Assembly (NCBI GenBank): GCA_963702765.1
Contig: CAVPEB010000060.1
Coordinates: 1-64,000 of the forward strand
DNA length: 64,000 nucleotides
Direction of reading: 5' to 3'
From: DATMNR01 sp963702765
GTDB taxonomy: Bacteria; Chloroflexota; Ktedonobacteria; Ktedonobacterales; Ktedonobacteraceae
The translations under genes were made by a program, and so were the position numbers. Shown here one piece after another: positions 1-10,111 of the stretch. The notes below the pieces were generated by a model that worked only from the letters and a program-made list of their open reading frames with translations, was not told the DNA's origin and ran no database searches. How positions within the stretch are numbered: the first letter of the stretch is position 1; each line of letters starts with the position of its first letter.

Positions 1-216
1 AGTACAGGAGGAAGCGCATGTGCGCTGAATTTCTACAAGATTGCCAGTGATAACAAGGGAAACCTGAACTTTACGGTCAGGTTCGTCATCACGATCCAGC
101 TCAGTGGAGACCAGAACTCCTTCCAGGGGTCAGGTACCTTCACCGTTTACGATCCGAATGGGGTAGCGCAATTCACGCACACGATCCAGTACAACGGCAC
201 ACGTATACCAGCATAG
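1..216 (+). CDS. 3' end of a hypothetical protein (start outside window)
   Basis: Reading frame 1 is open from the first base to a TAG at 214-216 and gives 71 residues, so the gene begins upstream of the window. The visible part is rich in Thr, Asn, Gly and aromatic residues in alternating beta-strand-like patterns (for example GTFTVYDPNGVAQF), as in a secreted beta-sandwich or lipocalin-like domain. I do not recognise the family. The next gene starts about 140 bases downstream on the same strand. Confidence 0.6.
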   Translation, partial: STGGSACALNFYKIASDNKGNLNFTVRFVITIQLSGDQNSFQGSGTFTVYDPNGVAQFTHTIQYNGTRIPA

Positions 217-356
217 GATACCTGCTATCCAACCAGCCAGATCGGGATCCTGGCTGACAGGTGCTCTCAGCGAGTACCTGAGTTGCTTAGAAAGCACATC
301 CATCTGTATACGATAGGACCCGTTCAAAACACATTCCTTATAGAAAGGGGAAATCT

Positions 357-1527
357 ATGCAACGTCTTCGCTTCCGATTACTCACCCTGACAGGAGTAGC
401 AACACTGCTGATCCTGCTTGCACCATGTGCAGCACGTGCAGCATCTCGCCAGGCACGCACATCAAATCTTTCTGTAAGTAAGATCACCGTCGTCGCGAGT
501 GGCCTCAACAATCCACGTGGCCTGCGATTTGGACCCGATGGCAATCTCTACGTCGCTGAAGCGGGACTGGGAGGTACCTTGTCGAACAACTCCTGCCCAA
601 TGCCAGCAAGTGCCCGGCCCTCCTGGCCCTGGCCCCGATACCGCTGGCTTCACGTCTCGCATCTCTAAGATCACGTCCAATGGAACCCGCACCACCGTCG
701 CGGACCATCTTCCCTCAGCTGTGACCACTCCAGCGTCGGGCCACAATGTGTTAGGGCGTGGAGGATGTGCAGTTCATCGACGGGGTCCTCTATGGCATGG
801 AGGCCGGTGCTGGCTGCTCCCATGGATTGATCGGAACCAACAACACCATCTTTCGCGTCAATGCCCACGGCACGACCACGACCGTCGTCAACTTGAGCGC
901 CTTTCTCAAGGCCCACCCCACCGCCAACCCCTCCCTGGATGATTTTGAGCCCGATGGTACCTGGTACAGCATCGTCGCGGTGCATGATGTGTTGTATGCC
1001 ACCAAACCCAATCACCAGGAAGTCGACCGCATCACCCGCTCGGGCACGATCTCACGCGTGGTTGACTTGTCCAGGCTGTTTGTTCCCCCCAGCAACTGGC
1101 AAGGCGACACCAGCATGGTCTACCATAATGGCCAATTCTACTTTCGCGTGCTGGGCACCTTCCCGGTTCGCCCCGGCACCCAGAACATCTACAAGATGAC
1201 ACCCAGCGGGCAGATCAAAGTCGTCGCCTCCGGGTTGAGCACTGTGTTAGGCGTCGCCTTCGATCGGTGGGGGCGCCTGTATGCTCTGGAAAGCATGACG
1301 GTGGCTGGCTTCCCTGGTCCTCAGGATGTCGGTTCGGGCAAGGTCGTGCGCGTCAATGCCGATAGCACGCTCTCCACCATTGTCACCGGCTTGACTTCCC
1401 GACGGCCATGACCTTCAATCCGGCTGGGGACGCGCTCTACATTTCCGACAACGGCTTCACTCCAGGGCCGGGCGCGGGAGATACGTACGCATCGCTATCG
1501 GGTGAACACCGGTCATGCGCTCTTTGA
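357..1527 (+). pseudogene. ScyD/ScyE-like beta-propeller protein, frameshifted
   Basis: The product begins with a signal peptide (basic MQRLRFR, a Leu/Ala-rich core, then an AxA-type site) and continues as an NHL-like propeller with the phrase NPRGLRFGPDGNLYVAEAG, typical of ScyD/ScyE proteins. The name comes from the cyanobacterial scytonemin cluster; in other phyla these are secreted proteins of unknown role. The coding text moves through all three frames: frame of 357 to about 590, a second frame to about 760, a third from 758 to 1408, then back to the frame of position 1396, reading FPTAMTFNPAGDALYISDNGF and ending at TGA 1525-1527. At least three indels are therefore needed. The end lacks the usual C-terminal strand, so it may also be truncated. 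Real pseudogene or consensus errors are both possible. Confidence 0.75.
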
Positions 1528-1577
1528 GAAGGCACGTGCCCCCACCCTCAGTGAACTATGGAGGGGAGGTGCCTTCT
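1527..1577. terminator. Inverted repeat after the ScyD-like gene
   Basis: AGAAGGCAC (1527-1535) and GTGCCTTCT (1569-1577) are perfect 9-base complementary arms around a 33-base loop, directly at the end of the broken propeller gene and before the next ribosome binding site. There is no T-run after the second arm, so termination is only a suggestion. Confidence 0.3.
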
Positions 1578-1633
1578 GCACGTGACTCGTTAGGAGAGGG
1601 CCTCATGCTTCTCCAGAAAGACAGGAGGTAAAC

Positions 1634-2347
1634 ATGCAAGCCAGGCAACCGTCACAACCGGAAGCGCGAGCTCTACAAAAGCATTCACGTATGCCAGATA
1701 GGTTGGACCTCTCAACACTGGAAGCGTGCTGCAGGAGGGAGATCGAGAATGGGTTCCTCGCGGACCAGACCAACGCTTCCTTCAGCAGCGCATTGCTTCG
1801 CCGTGCGACCACACAAGACAACCAGCAAGCCTGGGAGGCGTGGCAACGCTGCTTTAGTGAGGTCCTGCACAGGTGGCTGCATCGTCATCCCAGAGCAGAG
1901 CAGGCCTGCCCAGATGGTGACGAAGAGCTCTCCCTCTCACAGACCTTCGAGCGCTTCCATCAGGCCATGGCTGCAGGGCAGGTGCCAGCCTCCACTTCGC
2001 TGCCTACCGTGCTCAGATACCTGCAAACCTGTCTCAACGGAGTGCTCCTGGATGCGCTGCGCAGCAAAGCGCGACCACAGGGTAGTCCTCTGCAGGAGTT
2101 TGCGGGCCCAGCAGGGCAATCAGGAGGGAGAGCCTTGCGGGTGCTCACCACGTGTGGGAACGCATGCAAGCTACTGTTACCTGGTGTCCGTGAGCAGCGG
2201 GTGGCCTACCTGCTCTTTCACTGTCACGTGAGTCCAGAGGAGCTGTGCTGTTTTGCTCCACAAGCGTTCAGAGATGTGCAGGACATACGTCACCTGCGAC
2301 ACAAGATGTTCCAGCGCATGGTGCGCCATGCAGATGGCATGGGTTGA
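1634..2347 (+). CDS. RNA polymerase sigma-like protein, orphan (237 aa)
   Basis: The start ATG follows a strong AGGAGGT at 1622-1628. The protein has the layout I associate with an expanded, poorly characterised sigma-70-like family of Ktedonobacteria: an AWEAWQRCFSEVLHRWLHRHPRA-like segment (about residues 67-90), a middle helix with LPTVLRYLQTCLNGVLLDALR (about 120-145), and a C-terminal region containing LLPGVREQRVAYLLFHC and ending in DVQDIRHLRHKMFQRM. The last part has the spacing of a sigma region 4 helix-turn-helix but weak similarity to it. It is intact although both neighbours are frameshifted. No anti-sigma gene is adjacent. Binding to RNA polymerase is inferred from the family name only. 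Confidence 0.65.
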   Translation: MQARQPSQPEARALQKHSRMPDRLDLSTLEACCRREIENGFLADQTNASFSSALLRRATTQDNQQAWEAWQRCFSEVLHRWLHRHPRAEQACPDGDEELSLSQTFERFHQAMAAGQVPASTSLPTVLRYLQTCLNGVLLDALRSKARPQGSPLQEFAGPAGQSGGRALRVLTTCGNACKLLLPGVREQRVAYLLFHCHVSPEELCCFAPQAFRDVQDIRHLRHKMFQRMVRHADGMG

Positions 2348-2444
2348 GCATGCTCGGGAGCTGGTTCATCAATACGGATGGTGAGAGCCAACCTATCTAC
2401 TGGAAAGGTAGCTCTCACCCTCCCAACATCAAGGAGAATTTCTT

Positions 2445-3269
2445 ATGGTTCATTTAGACTCAGCTTCACTGGATGAGTATCTGCTAAATCTGGAACATGC
2501 CAAACAGAAGATGTCTCGACGTCTGCTTCTGCGGCGGATGACAGGACTCATGTTAGTAAGCAGCAGCCTCATTCCACTAACTACTGCATGCAGCGCTGTC
2601 ACGAACGCTCCTCCAGCGACCACTTCTTCGGCTCCCAGAAAACCATGTGACCTATCACGGTCACAGTACTGGTGCTGTAGAAGCAGTCCGATGGTCCCCT
2701 GATGGGAAACGTATTGTATCGGGTAGTGATGATCGCACAGCCCAGGTGTGGGACGCGATGACTGGTGGCAAAGTCCTTGTTTATCGGGGCCATACCGATG
2801 ATGGCGACTGTGGGCCTGGTCACCCGACGGCAAGCACATCGCCTCGGGCAGCTTCGATACCACGGTTCAGATATGGGATCCCATCTCCGGGAAGCGCGCC
2901 TTAACGTATCGCTGTCATACTGCTGATGTGTTTGGCGTTGCATGGTCGCCCGATGGCACGCACATCGCCTCGGGGGATGCAGCAAATGTGGTGCAGATAT
3001 GGGATGCTACAACGGGTAAGCATGTGTTGACGTATCAAGGCCATAGCCGTGAGGTGCATACTGTCGCTTGGTCGCCTGACAGCAAGCGCGTTGCCTCAGG
3101 AGGAGAAGACAACCTGGTGCAGGTCTGGGATGCCATGACTGGCAGGCGCATTTTGATCTATCATGGTCACACGAATACTGTCAAATCTGTGACCTGGTCA
3201 CCCGGCCATGGCAAATACATCGCCTCGGGGGGTGACGATAACACAGCACTGGTGTGGCAAGTACCATGA
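2445..3269 (+). pseudogene. WD40-repeat lipoprotein, frameshifted
   Basis: The N-terminus (2445-2640) has a basic SRRLLLRR stretch, a hydrophobic segment and a Cys in LIPLTTACS that looks like a lipobox, so an exported, lipid-anchored propeller is likely. About five WD40 blades follow, each with a WSPDGK..IASG core and a closing VWD or IWD (for example VQIWDATTGK). Blade 1 is in the frame of 2647, blades 2-5 in the frame of 2928. Two indels are needed: near 2640, where CCATGTGACC should read HVT, and near 2800-2812, where VWAWSPDGKHIASGS is lost from frame. Blades are usually protein-interaction surfaces; no enzymatic domain is present. Confidence 0.75.
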
Positions 3270-3717
3270 CGGTTGACGAGGAGTTGTAGATGGGAGCGAG
3301 AACTTCCCTCTGGAAGGAATACTTGCCTTACACTCATAGACCAAAAACCCTTTCTTGCAGCGTCCGTATAACAAAGTCTCTTCAGGTGTCACGTAGCGTA
3401 GATACATGTATCTGTAGGTACATAGAGCTAGCATTCGTCGATTACAAGGACAGACCAGGAGGAACACATGCCGCAAGCTCGACCTGTGACACCTGACACC
3501 AACGACACGCTACAAGTGGGTGATAGCTTTTTTCCCTCGCTTCGCGGCCCATCCTTCCCTCCATGAGGGATCTTGGGCACCCGAGAGGGGTGGACCCAGA
3601 GGAAGGAGAGAGATGCGGCTGCTCTGTTGTCACCTGTGAGTGGATGCGTGAAGACATGGTGTCACCCGCTCTTGTCTTCACGTCCATCATCCGCGTTTTT
3701 TGAGAAAGGAGAAAGCT
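3270..3717. other. Intergenic region with a 14-base palindrome
   Basis: No supported gene lies in this 448-base stretch; short frames of 68-92 codons on both strands show no recognisable features. AGATACATGTATCT at 3400-3413 is a perfect palindrome and could be an operator. Just before the next gene is AAAGGAG, a ribosome binding site for the ATG at 3718. Confidence 0.5.
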
Positions 3718-4926
3718 ATGGCTACGGCAACTGGACCTCGCTAGGAAAACCTGATGGTCGGCCCCGTTCGGCCTCGCAAATCATCCCGCAGTCGGGAAGA
3801 ATGCCGATGGACATCTGGAGGCGTTTGCCTGGACGACTGGCGTCGACTCATTCCCGGACCTGCGGCATCTCTGGCAAACCACGCCAGGAGCACCTGGGGC
3901 GCCGGGTCTGTTTTAGGACAAGCCCCCAAAGTTTCATGATTCAAAGCAATCCACGGGTGGTAAAAAATCAGGATGGGCGCCTGGAGGTCTTCGCCCTAAG
4001 ATTACAACGGTACTCTATTGCATATCTGGCAGACAGCGCCCAATGGCCCCTGGAGTAACTGGGTCTCCCTTGGCCAACCTGCGAACGGGCGTGTTGAACC
4101 GGATTTCAGTGTGCATGTCAACGATGATGGGCGCCTGGAAGTCCTCGCCACCGCCTATTCGCATACTAGCCAGGCGCTGTGGCACATCTGGCAGACACAC
4201 CCAACGGCACCTGGAGCACCTGGGCTTCCCTGGGTATACCCGAAGGCCGTATCAATATAAACATGCCTGTGGTCAGCCAAAACCAGGACGGGCGCCTGGA
4301 AGTTTTTGTCATTGGCTCTGATCAAGCGCTGTGGCATCTCTGGCAAACCACGCCAGGAGGCACCTGGGGCAGCTGGTTCTCCTCGGGCGGTCCGCAGCAC
4401 AGCAACACCTCCATGTCCCGTTCTACCGTGAGGAAAAATGACGATGGGCGTTTGGAGGTCTTCCTCATGTACGAAATCGCCGATGAGCCCTTTGGCACAA
4501 ACGCGTCCGCGACGCTGTGGCACATCTGGCAAACAGCACCCAATGGCACCTGGAGTAGCTGGGCCTCCCTGGGTAGCCCCACGAAGGGCGGTCTCTCAGC
4601 CCCCTCAGTGAGGAAGAATAAGGATGGGCGCCTGGAGGTCTTTTATCGGCGCCGATGGGGCGCTGTGGCATAGCTGGCAACTGAGCGCCGGGGGAGCCTG
4701 GGGCACCTGGAACTCGCTGGGGGCACCATCTAGCTCCATCCAGGCTCAAGGTGATCCATTCGTGGCAGAAAATGCCGATGGGCGCCTGGAGGCCTTCGTC
4801 GGTGGCTCCGATGGGAACCTCTGGCACACCTGGCAGGTGACGCCAGGAGGCGAGTGGGCAGTGCGCCGTGCCCAATACGCTGAGCAACGTGAGCCTTCGC
4901 TGTTGCCAGGGCAGGGTAGAAAGTGA
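3718..4926 (+). pseudogene. PLL-type beta-propeller lectin, multiply frameshifted
   Basis: The ATG at 3718 follows AAAGGAG and, after one slip, reads NWTSLGKP, matching the start of the next gene (ATG 5067, TNWTSLGTP). The body consists of repeats of about 48-50 residues with the signature NADGRLEVF..G.DGALWHIWQT.PGG.W..W.SLG, the PLL / DUF346 lectin propeller. Members bind fucose or related glycans. The repeats alternate between all three frames (for example WHLWQTTPGGTWGSWF in the frame of 4179 and WHSWQLSAGGAWGTWN in the frame of 4624), so several indels have broken the gene. It ends at 4926 inside what would be a further blade, so it is also truncated relative to its neighbour. There is no signal peptide. 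Confidence 0.75.
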
Positions 4927-5066
4927 GGAATCGGAATCTGGTGACCCGTTGCACGCAGTGTGGAGTGCAACAAAGAATGTGGACACACTGCATGCAGCGG
5001 CTCGCACATGAACACACTGCGATAGGTCATCGTCCGAGACAATAGTATTTGCAGAAAGGACAGCTC

Positions 5067-6927
5067 ATGGCACAGACCAACTGGACTTCGCTGGGGACAC
5101 CTGGCGGCACTCTCAAAGTATTCTGGCCTCAAGCAGTCCAAAACGCCGATGGGCGGCTGGAAGTCATGCTCACTGGCTCTGATGGCAACCTCTGGCATAT
5201 CTGGCAGACCACGCCAGGTGGAACCTGGGACCTGGGCCACTCTCAACACACCACCCCATGCGGGTATGAACTCAACACCCTTCGCAGCCCGGAACGCCGA
5301 TGGGCGCATCGAAGCGTTCTGCACAGGGTCTGATGGGGCGCTGTGGCACATCTGGCAAACTGCGCCTGGCAAGGGTTGGGGCACCTGGTCTTCCTTTGGG
5401 AGGCCAATCCCAACAGTCGAGCTGGATCCCAAGGATGCCCCCTGTGTCGAGAGCAACCCGCATGGACGGCTGGAAGTCTTTGCAAAGGGTACCGATGGGG
5501 CGCTGTGGCACATCTACCAAACAGCCCCCAATGGCACCTGGAGTAGCTGGGCTTCGCTCGGCAAACCGCCGACCACGAGCAGCACTTCTCTCGGCTCAAG
5601 CACGAATGCCGATGGGCGCATGGAGGTCTTCACGGTTGGGGAAGATGGAGGGCTGTGGCACATTTGGCAATACACGCCTGGTGGGAGCTGGAGCGGCTGG
5701 AACTCGCTGGGGAAGCCTGCCTCTGGTCTTGGGGCTTTCATGCCTCTCACCGTGAGCCGTAACTTTGACGGGAGATTGGAAGTCTTCGTGAAGGGCAGTG
5801 ATGGAGCGTTCTACCATGTCTGGCAACACACCCCTGGAGGAAGCTGGGGCGGCTGGTTTGATTTTGGCTCTCCACCTGCAGCACCTACCGACTTCGGGGC
5901 GGTGGCTCCGAATAAGGATGGGCGTCTCGACTTCCTGGTGAGCGCCGCAAATGGGCTCTGGCATACCTGGCAAATCACGCCTGGAGGACCCTGGGGTGGC
6001 TGGTTTTCTCTCGGGAATCCGGCGGGAACTCAAATAAGCTCGCCTTGCGTGATCGCCAATGCTGATGGGCGGCTTGAGGCTTTTCTCACTACCACAGGAG
6101 GAGCCCTCTGGCACACCTGGCAGGTCCTACCGGGGGGCGTGCCATGGGTACCCATCCCGACAATCGCTTCAGTCACCCCAAACTGGGGGCCTGCTGATGG
6201 GGGGACACATCTCACTCTCACCGGTGCCGGCTTCACGGGTGCCACTGCTGTTACCTTCGGCTCCACCGTTATCAGCGAATTCACCATCGTGACCGACACC
6301 CAGATCACGACGAGCAGTCCAGCAGGCAGTGGCACAGTCGATATCACGGTCACCACCCCTGCTGGCCCATCAGCGACGAGTTCAGTCGATCAATTCACCT
6401 ACACGACTCCAATGCCGACGATTACCGGCCTCAAGCCAAACAGTGGATCGAGCAGCGGTGGCACAACTGTGACAATCACTGGCTCAGGCTTTACTGGTGC
6501 TTGGAATGTAATCTTTGGGCAGCCACCAGCGAGCAATTTTACGGTCGTGAGTGACAGCCAGATCACTGCTACTAGCCCTGCAGGTAGTGGAACCATTGAT
6601 GTGACTGTCACTACTTCCTCTGGGACCTCGGCAACGGGTTCTGCTGATCAGTTCACCTATCTGACTCCCCCTCCGACAATTACCGGCATTAGCCCAGCTA
6701 GTGGACCTACCACTGGTGGTACCAGCGTAACAATCACTGGGACTGGCTTTACCGGAGCTACGAGTGTCTTGTTTGGGCAGACAGCAAGCAGCAGTTTTAC
6801 CGTCGTGAGCGATACGCAGATTACGGTGACCAGTCCCTCAGCTAACAGTACTGGAACTGTCGATGTGACCGTCACCACACCTGGTGGTACTTCGGCTACA
6901 GGTACGGCCGATCAATTCACGTATTAA
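5067..6927 (+). pseudogene. PLL-type lectin propeller with three C-terminal IPT/TIG domains, one frameshift
   Basis: ATG 5067 follows GAAAGGA. Seven or so PLL-type repeats (…DGRLEVF…LWHIWQ…PGG.W..W) make a predicted glycan-binding propeller, up to about residue 355. Three IPT/TIG immunoglobulin-like domains follow, each opening with a P.I..I.P..G...GGT phrase and closing with ADQFTY. One frameshift lies near 5225: other repeats have CTGGGGCACCTGG where this one has CTGGGACCTGG, a 2-base loss. Everything after it, 5230-6927, is a single open frame. The layout suggests an adhesive protein, but no signal peptide or sorting motif is visible. Tandem with the broken copy at 3718-4926. Confidence 0.75.
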
Positions 6928-7389
6928 TCGAGCTTGCCTTCTAGCTAGTGTCCTGAAGAGAAAGGGCATAGCATTTCATGTGGATGGAGTAGCGTCAAAA
7001 ATGAGGCAAAAGGGCCGAAGTTGAAATGCATATTCGACACAAGCAAGAAACTCATTGGTAGTCGCTCTCCAAGAGAGCGGGTAGGAGACGGTAGTTTTGA
7101 CAGTAGAACCGCTGCACAAAGCTGCATAGAAGTGAACACATCTGCACACCGGACACAGTGTCAAAAGCGGCTAAGGCCAGCTGAGAGGCGGTTCGCGCGA
7201 GTTCGATAGTTGCGGGCCGAGAACCGCCTCAAGAGGAGGTAGACGAAATTGGGAAGTTTTGCTAGAGTGAGGTGGCATTGCTCTTCAGCATGTATTGCGC
7301 TCTATATAAAGAGAAAGTTTTGAGAGATGCCTTTCTTTTATAACGCAATCAATAGCATATACAAGAGATAATTTTTTGGGAAAATCATA

Positions 7390-8160
7390 TTAAGTGGCTA
7401 TCTGCACGTGTTAGTTTACCCGTTCAGCACAATTGATGAGCAAGACAAGAGCGGATGCGCACCACATCAAGCACTTGGTTGACGTTGTGTACAAACGAAT
7501 CAATGGCTTGCCGATTTGGCTCACCCTTACGAGACGTGACAGCATATTGGACAGCAATGAACCTGCACTTCTGTGAAAAAACCTGAACGTTTCTGCACAA
7601 AAAGGTGTGTCCACGGTTTGTGTAGACACACCTTACAACGGCCTGGTAGTGGGCTTGAGCAAACCATAAGCAGAATTCTGTGCCTGCATAGCCTTGCGAC
7701 CACGCAAGTAGCAATCATCTATCTAGGATGTGAGTTCCTAAACCGATACAATATGCCCTCAAACGTGGTAAGAATCAACCGTCGTGAGGTGACAAGATAT
7801 TGCACCAAGGTCCTGACACAATCTTCTCGGGAGCAACACAAACTGGCTTTATTGCCTATGGGAATTGACCACCTTAATCTGCGCATCATTTTGCGAGTGG
7901 CTTAGCCTACCACCACAAGGCAAGCGTCGTCTCGCACACCGTACATAGGATCCTCTCCACATGCGTCGATAAGACCAACTCAATCTCATCGGTCGTTTGA
8001 GCCTTCCTCGGCCTCTGGGACAAACGATCTCAGCACGTTCTATGCTTCCGAAGGTCTGAAAAATAGTGACTATGATTTCAAAATGAGGACATGTACACTC
8101 TCCACTCATGGCCCGTACAGAACGATCAATCAGGGCGTCCTCTGTTTCTTGTGATGCCAT
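7390..8160 (-). pseudogene. Possible decayed coding remnant, family unknown
   Basis: Read on the minus strand, several short frames have a protein-like composition: EDALIDRSVRAMSGECTCPH with a Cys-X-Cys-Pro-His pair (8160-8060), REDCVRTLVQYLVTSRRL in another frame (about 7830-7780), and RKGEPNRQAIDSFVHNVNQV (about 7530-7470). They run in the same direction in different frames, as expected of a decayed gene such as a transposase. I cannot match any piece to a named family and no terminal inverted repeats are evident, so this is a weak suggestion. Confidence 0.2.
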
Positions 8161-8354
8161 TCCTTAGCTAACAACACTCAAACTGAAACTGCTATCAGCG
8201 TCTAGTAACCACTCTGGACTGACAGTCAAACTGTCAACTAATGGGATGGACAGAAGCAATCAAGCAAGGATACGGACGGAAAAGAAAGAGCACCTGGGTC
8301 AGCCTTGCAACCGCCAAATAGCCCTCACCCGTGCAAGCTATGCCGCATTCATGA

Positions 8355-8360
8355 TATAAT
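8355..8360 (+). promoter_or_regulatory. Putative -10 box of the cmk-plsC operon
   Basis: A perfect TATAAT lies 43 bases before the cmk ATG. The -35 position (8332-8337, GTGCAA) is a poor match, so only the -10 supports the call. Confidence 0.4.
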
Positions 8361-8403
8361 CCTTTTCAGTATACCATCCATAGATATACAACATGGAGGG
8401 ATT

Positions 8404-9093
8404 ATGCAGCGTCCGAGGCACATTGCTATCGACGGGCCAGCGGGATCAGGCAAAAGCACCATAGGTGAAAAATTAGCGCAGCGCTTAGGCTATCTCTACA
8501 TAGATACCGGAGCCATGTATCGAGCGGTTGCCTGGCTCGCGATCCAAAGAGGTGTAGATGCAGCCGATGGGCCTGCCCTGGCCAAGTTAGCGCAGCATGC
8601 TGGCGTCATTATTGCTCATCCCCACATCGACGACGGTCGCCAGTATACTGTAATGGTACAGGGACAGGATGTCACCTGGGATATTCGCAACACAGAGGTC
8701 ACGCGAGTCGTTTCAACTGTATCAGCACATACGGAAGTGCGCGCCATTTTGATTGCTCAACAGCGTGAAATGGCGCAACAACATGATGGAACAGTCATGG
8801 TAGGACGCGATATTGGCGCAATAGTCTTGCCGGATGCTGATTTAAAAATCTATTTGACAGCAAGTTTGCAAGAACGCGCGCGCCGACGTTATTCCGAGCT
8901 TGTTGAGCGCATTGGCGAACACAATCCAACACTTCCCAGGATGGAAGAGGTGCTGGCGGATATTCAACGTAGAGACGAGATCGACCATGATAACATGCGA
9001 CCAGCGGATGATGCCATCGTAATTGTTACCGACAACCTGAGCGTCCCGCAGGTGCTCGAGGTCATATGCAGCTATCTGGAGGAACCCGTATGA
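8404..9093 (+). CDS. cmk: Cytidylate kinase
   Basis: Transfers phosphate from ATP to CMP/dCMP in pyrimidine nucleotide synthesis; cytosolic. The 229-residue length is normal. The P-loop GPAGSGKS is at residues 11-18, followed by YIDTGAMYRA (nucleotide-monophosphate binding), the VGRDIGAIVLPDADLKIYL core strand (where most homologues have GRDIGTVV) and the R-rich lid RARRRYSEL. I chose ATG 8404 because GGAGG lies just upstream and the P-loop then falls at the usual place; the frame is open back to 8305 but those residues are not family-like. The stop overlaps the plsC start by 4 bases (ATGA), so the two are probably translationally coupled. Confidence 0.95.
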   Translation: MQRPRHIAIDGPAGSGKSTIGEKLAQRLGYLYIDTGAMYRAVAWLAIQRGVDAADGPALAKLAQHAGVIIAHPHIDDGRQYTVMVQGQDVTWDIRNTEVTRVVSTVSAHTEVRAILIAQQREMAQQHDGTVMVGRDIGAIVLPDADLKIYLTASLQERARRRYSELVERIGEHNPTLPRMEEVLADIQRRDEIDHDNMRPADDAIVIVTDNLSVPQVLEVICSYLEEPV

Positions 9094-9875
9094 CGCAAAA
9101 TATCAATGCCACCTCACCTTCGGACAATCCAGAACAGCCAGCGCAAGCATCGAAACTTGTAAAGTCTACCAAAACAAAGCCGCAGAAAAACCTGTACGAA
9201 CCATACAGGATGCCAATGATCCTCTGGCGATTGATACGTATAGTAGTGCGCGTCATTGTTGCTATCATATTTGATGTACATACAGTCGGGCGTCAGAATG
9301 TACCAGAAACCGGTCCGTTGATTATCGCATCCAACCATCTCTCCTGGGCTGATGTTCCGCTCATTCCGGCATTTCTCAAGCGCAGAGTAGTATACATGGC
9401 GAAGGAGGAGACTTTCAAGGCCAGAGGGGGTTGGTTTGTGCGTTTCTTAGGCGCATTTCCCGTTAAACGTGGTGAGGCTGATAGGCAATCACTTAGAGCC
9501 GCGGAGGAACAACTAAAAGCTGGCCGTATACTTAGCATCTTTCCCGAAGGAACGCGAAGTAAGCTACACACATTAGGTCAGGCACATGCTGGACTGGGCA
9601 TGATTGCCCTTCGTTCAGGCGCACCCGTTCTACCTGTAGCGATCTACGGTAGTGAAAACGCATTGAAGAAGTTCCGCCCCCGCATAACTATTAACTTTGG
9701 CGAACCAATGATTTTGACTCCCAAAGGGAAGAAAGTTACCCGCGAAGATATTGACCAGTCCACTGAGCAAGTTATGCTTCGCATAACTTCCATGCTACCC
9801 CCTGAGTATCGAGGGGTGTACGCCGAAAAGCTAGCATCCGCGGAAGCCACAAACAAAGATACACCCACAGAATGA
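9090..9875 (+). CDS. plsC: 1-acyl-sn-glycerol-3-phosphate acyltransferase (PlsC family)
   Basis: Acylates lysophosphatidic acid to phosphatidic acid in membrane phospholipid synthesis. The 261-residue protein has a polar N-terminal tail, a membrane-associating hydrophobic segment (about residues 45-62), the catalytic H-X4-D motif NHLSWAD (His83, Asp88) and the substrate-binding FPEGTRS motif, in the order and spacing of the family. Start ATG 9090 is preferred over upstream ATG 9066 because GGAGGA lies at the right distance and it gives the ATGA overlap with cmk. A cmk-plsC pair is a common arrangement in bacteria. The tail after the catalytic domain is Ala/Glu/Thr rich. Confidence 0.92.
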   Translation: MTQNINATSPSDNPEQPAQASKLVKSTKTKPQKNLYEPYRMPMILWRLIRIVVRVIVAIIFDVHTVGRQNVPETGPLIIASNHLSWADVPLIPAFLKRRVVYMAKEETFKARGGWFVRFLGAFPVKRGEADRQSLRAAEEQLKAGRILSIFPEGTRSKLHTLGQAHAGLGMIALRSGAPVLPVAIYGSENALKKFRPRITINFGEPMILTPKGKKVTREDIDQSTEQVMLRITSMLPPEYRGVYAEKLASAEATNKDTPTE

Positions 9876-10111
9876 TAGGGAATACCATAACCTGAGCATT
9901 TGTTTGTACGTATAGAGGTTATACAGGGTCTCAGGGTCTCATTGCTTCAGCAAGTGATGGATTCTCGAAGACATCTCTGGTCAGTAGCCTCGCGTAGAAT
10001 GAAGTAAACAACGTGTGAATGGATGCCGGGATTCGATGTTAACCCCGTAAATTCCTCTTTTTAAGCCTACAGAAACTGCAAAGATTAGAAAGTCTCTAAC
10101 GAGTATCAATA

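Larger units (their letters stand above)
6928..8403. other. Long region without a convincing gene
   Basis: No intact gene can be supported in these 1.48 kb. A hairpin with perfect 10-base arms, GAGGCGGTTC (7185-7194) and GAACCGCCTC (7221-7230), lies about 260 bases after the lectin gene. The minus strand between about 7390 and 8160 has patches that look once-coding (see next entry). The 3' end contains the cmk promoter and ribosome binding site. Confidence 0.5.

Noticed and set aside
3573..4058. A 161-codon + strand frame that looks like a separate gene
   Set aside because: Only part of it carries PLL text; the rest is out-of-frame reading of the lectin repeats, so it is part of the frameshifted gene 3718-4926.
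4746..5513. A 255-codon open frame on the - strand
   Set aside because: Antisense of the PLL repeat genes. Its repeated CHSAP-type text is the reverse reading of the lectin repeats.
7411..7714. Intact insertion sequence in the 6.9-8.4 kb region
   Set aside because: No terminal inverted repeats and no full-length transposase frame; only weak coding remnants.
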